Source: Sinorhizobium fredii (GTDB taxonomy: Bacteria; Pseudomonadota; Alphaproteobacteria; Rhizobiales; Rhizobiaceae). From it: a stretch of DNA of 64,000 nucleotides. This document shows positions 59,801 through 64,000 of this stretch, piece after piece (position 1 is the first letter of the stretch; every line of letters starts with the position of its first letter). Under the pieces are notes generated by a model, which ran no database searches, was not told where the DNA came from, and was given only the letters and a program-made list of their open reading frames with translations. The stretch covers positions 3,595,001 to 3,659,000 of the forward strand of contig NZ_CP024307.1 of NCBI RefSeq assembly GCF_002944405.1, in the 5' to 3' direction. The position numbers were made by a program, and so were the translations under genes.

Positions 59801-62491
59801 CTGGCCGCGAGATTCGACACGCCGGTGACTGTCTCGGGCAAGGTCGAGACCGGCGCTGATGGCAGCGTCAGGCTGAGCGCCCTCGAGGTCGAGTCCGGCA
59901 CCGTCAACGCCAACGGCTCGGCGACGATCGCGGCAGGTCAGCTGACGGCCGATGTCGAGGGCACCTTGCCCGATCTCGGCAAGCTGCTCGCCGACGCGCA
60001 AGGAAAGGCCGGCTTCAACGCAGAGATTTCCGGCCCGCTTGACGCGCTCGCCGTCAAGGGAGAGCTGACCTCGAGCGGCGCCATGCTTGCCGGCCGATCG
60101 CTGACGGACCTGACGGTCACCGCCGACGCAACGGTCAAGCCGGGCAGCCCGCAGGCGAAGCTCACCGCCACCGGCGGGCTCGACGGCCAGCCGATCGACG
60201 TCAGGGCCGAAGTGATATCGGCGGATGGCCGCACATCCATCCCGACGCTCGAGGCTAAGATCGGCGACAACCGCGTCACCGGCGCGATCGAGCTCACGGC
60301 GGACTTCAAGCCGAACGGCACCGTCGACTTCAACCTGCCCGATCTCGGCCTGGTCGCCGCCATGGCCGGCCAGAAGGCGTCCGGCGACCTTTCAGGATCG
60401 GCGACGGTCGCGACCTCGAACGGCATCACTTCTGTATCCGTCAAGGCCAGCGGCAGCAGCATAGAGCGCGACGCGCTGACGATCACCAAGCCCGTGGCGG
60501 ATATCCGCATCGCCGATATCGCCGCCCTGGCAATCCGTGGCAGCGTCAGGGCCGAGAGCGTTGCCCAGGGGCAGAACCGCGTCTCCGCCGTCAACCTCGC
60601 CTTCGACCAGCAGGGCGGCCGAACAGGGTTCGAGATCGCCGGCCAATATGACGGCGCTCCGCTCTCGGCCAAGGGCGATCTGGCAAGCGCCGGCGGCCGC
60701 ACCGAGATCCGTCTCGCCTCGTTTTCGGCAGCCCCGCGGAGATTGCCGCTGAAGCTTGCCAAGCCGACCGTCGTCGCTATCGACAACGGCACCGTCCGCC
60801 TCGGCGACCTCACCATCCAGGCGTCCAAGGGTACGATTGCCGTCGCCGGCACGGCCGGCGCGACGCTCGACATTTCCGCGAAGCTCAATGCCCTGCCCGC
60901 GGCGCTGATCAACACCTTCGCGGCGACGCTCGGCGCCGAAGGGACGATCGACGGAACGGTCGAGATCAGCGGCACTGCCGCAGCGCCGGTCGTCAACTAC
61001 GATCTGAGATGGAGCGGCGCTTCGGTCTCGGCCGCGCGCGGCGCCGGCGTATCGGGGCTCCAAATCGCGGCAAAAGGCCGCTTTGCCGATAATCGCGTCA
61101 CGCTCGACGCGACCATCTCCGGGCCGGGTGGCCTCTCCTTCCGGGGCGGCGGCCATGTCGATGTCGCCGGCAGTATGCCGATGTCGATGAAGTTCGCCGG
61201 CGACGTGCCCTTCGCGCTGCTTGCCGCCAAGCTGGCGGAGCAAGGTTTCACCCTCACCGGCTCGGCCCGGGTCGATCTTTCCCTTTCCGGTCCGGCCCGC
61301 GCGCCGCAGATCACCGGCACGGTTGCGACCACCGGCGGCCGGCTCCTCGATGTCCGGCGCAATCTTGCCCTCAACGACCTTGCGGCCAACGTTACGCTCG
61401 ACGGCCGGCAGGCGACGATCAGCCGGCTTTCCGGCAATCTCGCCAGCGGCGGGTCGATCGAGGCGAGCGGCACCGTCGACATTGCAGCCGGTTCCAACTT
61501 CCCGGCCGACCTCAGAATCCGCCTCAACAACGCCACCTATGTCGACGGCACGCTCTTCACCGCCAATCTTGCCGGCGATCTGACGCTGAAAGGTCCGCTC
61601 GTCGCGACGCCCACGCTCGGCGGCCAGCTGACGATCCACAGGGCGGCGATCACCGTGCCGGAAAAACTGCCGACCTCGCTGTCGGCGATCGACATCCACC
61701 ATCGGAATGCGCCGGCCGGCGTGCGGCAGATGGCACGCGACGTGCGCAGGGAAACGTCCTCGTCGGGCGGTGCAGGCGTCAATGCCGGCGGCGTCATCGC
61801 CTTCGATCTCGCGGTCCGTTCGCCCGGGCAGTTCTTCGTCCGCGGACGCGGCATCGATGCCGAGCTCGGTGGCGACCTGACGATCCGCGGCACCGCCGTC
61901 AGGCCGATCGTCTCCGGCGATTTCGACATGCGGCGCGGCCGGCTCGAAATCCTCGGCAAGAGGCTGACCTTCACGGACGGTCACATCGGCTTCGGCGGCG
62001 ACCTCATTCCGACGCTCGACCTCGACGCCACCTCGAGCGCGGGCTCGACCACCATCACGGTCAACATTGCCGGGCCGGCCAACAACCCGACGGTGACCTT
62101 TTCCTCCTCGCCGGCGCTGCCGCAGGACGAGATCCTGGCACAGCTGATCTTCAACCGCTCGCTCAACAATCTTTCGGCGTTCCAGATCGCCCAACTCGCC
62201 TCCGCCGTCAGCCAGCTTGCCGGCGGCGGCTCGACGTCGCTGCTCGACGGCCTGCGCAACAAGCTTGGTGTCGACGACCTCGACATCACCACCGACGAGA
62301 GCGGCGGCGCCCAGGTGCGGGCTGGCAAGTATTTGAACGACCGGACCTATCTCGAATTGCAGCAGGGCTCCGACTCGGCCTCCAGTAAGGCGATCATCAA
62401 CCTCGATGTCGGCCGCGGCGTGAAACTGAAAGGCGAGGCAGCCGGCGATGGTTCGGCTGCCGGCGGTATTTTCTTCGAGAGAGAGTATTAA
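56870..62491 (+). CDS. tamB: Translocation and assembly module inner-membrane protein TamB, with internal duplication
   Basis: 1873 residues, longer than usual for TamB. One N-terminal signal anchor (YVFAFLGVVVVALFLLVAFLGF), then a very long beta-rich AsmA/DUF490 rod in the periplasm, ending in the conserved DUF490 C-terminal domain (about 1650-1873: VSGDFDMRRGRLEILGKRLTFTDGHIGFGGDLIPTLDLDATSS..., FLERSLNNLS-type stretch, AGKYLNDRTYLELQQGSDS). Interacts with TamA and bridges the periplasm for lipid or protein delivery. Two 478-residue blocks, about residues 446-923 and 924-1401, are homologous along their whole length. Confidence 0.93.
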   Translation: MNQVIGTFRSALRYVFAFLGVVVVALFLLVAFLGFTVPGARVVAWAIEKYAATPDQIVRISDPGALLTGDFTAGTVTLFDGEGIYAEVRDLSVNWLPAELLSMRFDASSISAASVRLERLPIPSTETKEVRRTLALPVDVKIDAFDLKEIVIGKAIAGKDQFLTAKGRVDATNSRIALALDAAERDRPEARAVADLVFNPAGNELRLEAEIAEPKGGLLAKLLRLPGEPAVDIQVTGQGPLSDWTGSGTASLDGSELLRLEGRHVLAADGMHNLKLTGGGAFAQLMPAAFRPLFEGSTSIDLTAAFDGKSKVRIEAGKLATGALTLNASGTVDSRGENNLQASVAGTSGPFDFRWPLKDGELQARVNTANLSLIGEGQSAILDVAADVVSLGLPQGSLGAIRLAAQSDAFNLEMQAGSLKATVEIGEARFANADLDRAIQAPMKLAGTIGIAPDAIHFDPLTLESPGIGGSVTGALDRADSTLEAAFKLFAVPAVLPPALAEKFEKTIAVSGNLVTEEDGSVQLSGLDVKSEAVEASGSLTLSGETLTADIRGTLPELGRLLPDVKGSADFQAAASGPLSKLGVKAEITSSGATLAGRTLSELTINADATATPGSPEAKLTATGTLDGQPIDIRADVVSKDGLTAVPTLEAKIGGNSLTGAIDLTADFKPNGKLDFNVPDLGLLAAMAGQQASGDLAGSATLETANGVTSVALKANGNSVERGALTIAKPAVDLAIADIARPTIKGNVSAESVAQGENRIADLNLAFEQQGSRTGFSAEGLYDGAPLRASGELTSEAGRTEIRLASASAAPRRLPLQLAAPTVIAIENGAARLDGLTIQASTGTVAVSGTAGDRLDLSANLNDLPAVLINTFAPTLGAEGTIAGTVDIDGEAQAPVVAYDLAWSGASMSSLRAGGLAAQDLTAKGTVSVTEAAISFDPTVIESPGFRGNLTGSLARAEKAATATFDVRAEPSFLPGGLAARFDTPVTVSGKVETGADGSVRLSALEVESGTVNANGSATIAAGQLTADVEGTLPDLGKLLADAQGKAGFNAEISGPLDALAVKGELTSSGAMLAGRSLTDLTVTADATVKPGSPQAKLTATGGLDGQPIDVRAEVISADGRTSIPTLEAKIGDNRVTGAIELTADFKPNGTVDFNLPDLGLVAAMAGQKASGDLSGSATVATSNGITSVSVKASGSSIERDALTITKPVADIRIADIAALAIRGSVRAESVAQGQNRVSAVNLAFDQQGGRTGFEIAGQYDGAPLSAKGDLASAGGRTEIRLASFSAAPRRLPLKLAKPTVVAIDNGTVRLGDLTIQASKGTIAVAGTAGATLDISAKLNALPAALINTFAATLGAEGTIDGTVEISGTAAAPVVNYDLRWSGASVSAARGAGVSGLQIAAKGRFADNRVTLDATISGPGGLSFRGGGHVDVAGSMPMSMKFAGDVPFALLAAKLAEQGFTLTGSARVDLSLSGPARAPQITGTVATTGGRLLDVRRNLALNDLAANVTLDGRQATISRLSGNLASGGSIEASGTVDIAAGSNFPADLRIRLNNATYVDGTLFTANLAGDLTLKGPLVATPTLGGQLTIHRAAITVPEKLPTSLSAIDIHHRNAPAGVRQMARDVRRETSSSGGAGVNAGGVIAFDLAVRSPGQFFVRGRGIDAELGGDLTIRGTAVRPIVSGDFDMRRGRLEILGKRLTFTDGHIGFGGDLIPTLDLDATSSAGSTTITVNIAGPANNPTVTFSSSPALPQDEILAQLIFNRSLNNLSAFQIAQLASAVSQLAGGGSTSLLDGLRNKLGVDDLDITTDESGGAQVRAGKYLNDRTYLELQQGSDSASSKAIINLDVGRGVKLKGEAAGDGSAAGGIFFEREY
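58207..61074 (+). repeat. Tandem 1434-bp duplication inside tamB
   Basis: Matching motifs recur at a constant offset of 1434 bp (478 codons): CTGACGGCCGAT at 58508 and 59942, CTCACCATCCAGGC at 59375 and 60809, and protein blocks TPGSPEAKLTATGTLDGQPI / KPGSPQAKLTATGGLDGQPI. Units are about 58207-59640 and 59641-61074. They have diverged, so the event is old, but alignment is gap-free. Confidence 0.9.
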
Positions 62492-62507
62492 TCGGGGCTT
62501 GAGGAAA

Positions 62508-62672
62508 GTCCCCTCCCCAACCCCTCCCCACAAGGGGGAGGGGCTTAACGCGCAGCGCCCTCCTCCAGTCCCGCAATTCTTATGAGACGGCTGCAACGGT
62601 CAAAAAAGAGAGGAAGCGGCTGCGGCATCGAAGTCCTTCCCCCTTGTGGGGAGGGGTTGGGGTGGGGCCTTG
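62508..62672. repeat. Inverted GC-rich repeat downstream of tamB
   Basis: CCCCTCCCCACAAGGGGGAGG near 62521 is the inverse of CCTTCCCCCTTGTGGGGAGG near 62636, arms of about 33 bp separated by about 90 bp. Likely a dispersed rhizobial repeat that can form a long hairpin and stop transcripts from either side. Confidence 0.75.
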
Positions 62673-62693
62673 GGTCAGGAACACAATCCTCTC

Positions 62694-63173
62694 TCAAGCC
62701 GCATTCCTGTCAGCCCCAAAGGCATTCAAAAATTCACTCTCGTCGACCGCCGTGAACAGTGCCCAGATATGGCCGAACGGGTCGATGAGGGCGGCGACAC
62801 GGTCGCCGGTCGGCAGGGTCTCGACGGCGTTACGCAGGCTGGCGCCGGCGCCCATTGCCCGGGCGAGCACACGATCGACATCGTCGATCTGCAGCTCGAG
62901 GATCGCCGCGGTGGTGCCGAGCGCATGCGGCGAGCGCGGTCCCCCGAGATGCGGTTCGGCATCGCGGCGCGGATTGGCGCCGGCGACCCGGAAGATCGAG
63001 TCGCCAATGCTGAGATCAGCGCTCGTCAGAATGCCGCTCCATTCATGGCGCTGGAGGAGCTCTGCACCGAAAACCTCGCGATAGAAGGCGATTGCCCGCT
63101 CCTCGTCTCCATGCCTGACGAACAGTTTGATGCAGATCTGTCGCGCCATTGGGCCGCCACCGGAAATGGCCAT
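62694..63173 (-). CDS. VOC-superfamily (glyoxalase/bleomycin-resistance fold) protein
   Basis: 159 residues with GGGAGG before the ATG. Paired beta-alpha-beta modules: ICIKLFVRHGDEERAIAFYREVFGAEL..., HLGG..., then LELQIDDVDRVLARAMGAGASL and DRVAALIDPFGHIWALFT, the PhnB-like layout. Metal ligands can be placed in this fold but the reaction is unknown. Stands between tamB and the Lrp gene, on the minus strand. Confidence 0.85.
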   Translation of the reverse strand: MAISGGGPMARQICIKLFVRHGDEERAIAFYREVFGAELLQRHEWSGILTSADLSIGDSIFRVAGANPRRDAEPHLGGPRSPHALGTTAAILELQIDDVDRVLARAMGAGASLRNAVETLPTGDRVAALIDPFGHIWALFTAVDESEFLNAFGADRNAA

Positions 63174-63265
63174 GACATCCTCCCTTGTTCGCTGAGACGG
63201 AGCATCCTATACGAGCATTAGAACAAATCAAGAACAAATTGTCCGCGCAGCCCGAATCCGTGCGA

Positions 63266-63700
63266 CTAAAACGCGCCGGACAATTTGCTCGTCTTGAGCA
63301 GGATGTTCGTTTCAGTGACGGTGATCCCATCAATTAGCCTGATGCGGCGCAAGGTCTCGTCGAAGCTCGCGAGGTCGCGGTCCTCAAGCTCGGCGATGAA
63401 GTCCCACCGCCCGTTGGTGCTGTGCAGCGCCCTCACCTGCGGCAGGCCGCGCAACTGCTCGGCAACCCGGTCGGCCATCTTGCCGTGAACCTCGATCATG
63501 ACGACGGCGCGAACCCCCGAGGCGGGGATTTCCGATCCCGTCCGGATGGTGAATGCGGCGATCGTTCCATTCCTCACCAGCCGGTCGATGCGGGCAGCAA
63601 TGGTGGCGCGCGAAACGCCGGTCATCGCCGACAGCGTCGAAACCGGTGTCCGCGCATTTTGCCGAAGGGCGCTGATCAGGGCCTGGTCGAGGTCGTCCAT
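63266..63700 (-). CDS. Lrp/AsnC-family transcriptional regulator
   Basis: 144 residues. N-terminal HTH (MDDLDQALISALRQNARTPVSTLSAMTGVSRATIAARIDRLVRNGTI) and C-terminal RAM domain (VRAVVMIEVHGKMADRVAEQL...VTETNILLKTSKLSGAF). Divergent from arginase, so it is the likely arginine- or ornithine-responsive activator of that gene, as in other rhizobia and Agrobacterium. Confidence 0.92.
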   Translation of the reverse strand: MDDLDQALISALRQNARTPVSTLSAMTGVSRATIAARIDRLVRNGTIAAFTIRTGSEIPASGVRAVVMIEVHGKMADRVAEQLRGLPQVRALHSTNGRWDFIAELEDRDLASFDETLRRIRLIDGITVTETNILLKTSKLSGAF

Positions 63701-63838
63701 TCTCTGTCATTTTGTCGAACATTGCTTTTCATAGTGAGAAGAGTAGCCTTCTTATCGGCAGTTTTCCATCTTTTTGCCGTCACAGCTATTGGCGATAATC
63801 TCTGCCGGACTCACAGATTCGAGCGAGGGAAGAAGGAC

Positions 63839-64000
63839 ATGAAAACCATCACGTTGATCGGTGCACCCATCGAGGAAGGTTCGGGGCGTCGCGGCGCTGC
63901 GATGGGCCCGACGGCGCTCCGGATCGCCGGCATCGACACGGTCCTCGCGGATCTTGGCCACACCGTTCACGACGAAGGCGACCTAACGCCGCTGCCGGCC
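63839..64000 (+). CDS. Arginase (5' end only)
   Basis: The first 54 codons run from ATG 63839 (MKTITLIGAPIEEGSGRRGAAMGPTALRIAGIDTVLADLGHTVHDEGDL) to the window edge. The GAPxEEGxxxxGxxxGPxALR pattern is the N-terminal strand and loop of the arginase/agmatinase family, arginase type. Hydrolyses arginine to ornithine and urea. GAGGGAAGAAGG precedes the start. Divergent from the Lrp/AsnC gene. Confidence 0.9.
   Translation, partial: MKTITLIGAPIEEGSGRRGAAMGPTALRIAGIDTVLADLGHTVHDEGDLTPLPA

Noticed and set aside
60392..62596. 734-codon minus-strand frame opposite tamB
   Set aside because: tamB is the conserved gene with a clear DUF490 C-terminus; the opposite frame mirrors its codon bias.

Overview
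The window reads as chromosomal DNA of a fast-growing alphaproteobacterium of the Rhizobiaceae, most likely Sinorhizobium/Ensifer. The reasons are high GC, the protein families (single-chain ALA synthase HemA, TamA/TamB, Lrp-linked arginase), dispersed palindromic rhizobial repeats, and many matches to the RpoE2/EcfG general-stress promoter pattern GGAAC-N18/19-TT. Genus is inferred from recalled features, not from a search.

Layout. (1) 1-14.2 kb is core metabolism: a LysR regulator divergent from a five-gene branched-chain (LIV-type) ABC transporter operon that ends in a GMC oxidoreductase; cobalamin-dependent methionine synthase metH on the opposite strand with a perfect 20-bp palindrome in its leader; and a ROK kinase / UPF0303 / AGE epimerase operon that could isomerise and phosphorylate a hexose. 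(2) 14.15-25.54 kb is an 11,334-bp integrated element in tRNA-Arg(CCT), bounded by identical 52-bp repeats. It carries a P4-type tyrosine integrase, an AlpA-like regulator, a prim-pol/AAA replication protein with iteron-like repeats, an HK97-type prohead protease and a major capsid protein. No portal, large terminase or tail gene is visible, so it resembles a capsid-encoding phage satellite or a remnant. Its tRNA-proximal end holds a KAP-type P-loop NTPase gene broken by one in-frame TGA, plus small membrane proteins.

(3) 25.6-31 kb holds a c-type cytochrome, a large LuxR-type ATPase regulator, a Crp/Fnr regulator and two paralogous small exported proteins. (4) 31.3-45.1 kb is a stress-gene island: small hydrophilic or membrane proteins, BON, YflT-like, PepSY, META and DUF4142 proteins, two short-chain dehydrogenases, a zinc alcohol dehydrogenase, topoisomerase IB, and an isoaspartyl methyltransferase fused to a ferritin-like domain. 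Twelve GGAAC-N18/19-TT matches sit at eleven positions just upstream of these genes, several as divergent pairs and one as a symmetric bidirectional site. A structured sRNA candidate lies at its left edge.

(5) 45.2-64 kb returns to core genes: dxr convergent with hemA, a form-II CO-dehydrogenase-like coxSLM operon, a glycine-zipper lipoprotein, two DUF1801 proteins, a DUF899 protein, tamA and an unusually long tamB carrying a 478-residue internal tandem duplication, a VOC protein, and an Lrp/AsnC regulator divergent from arginase, which runs off the right edge.
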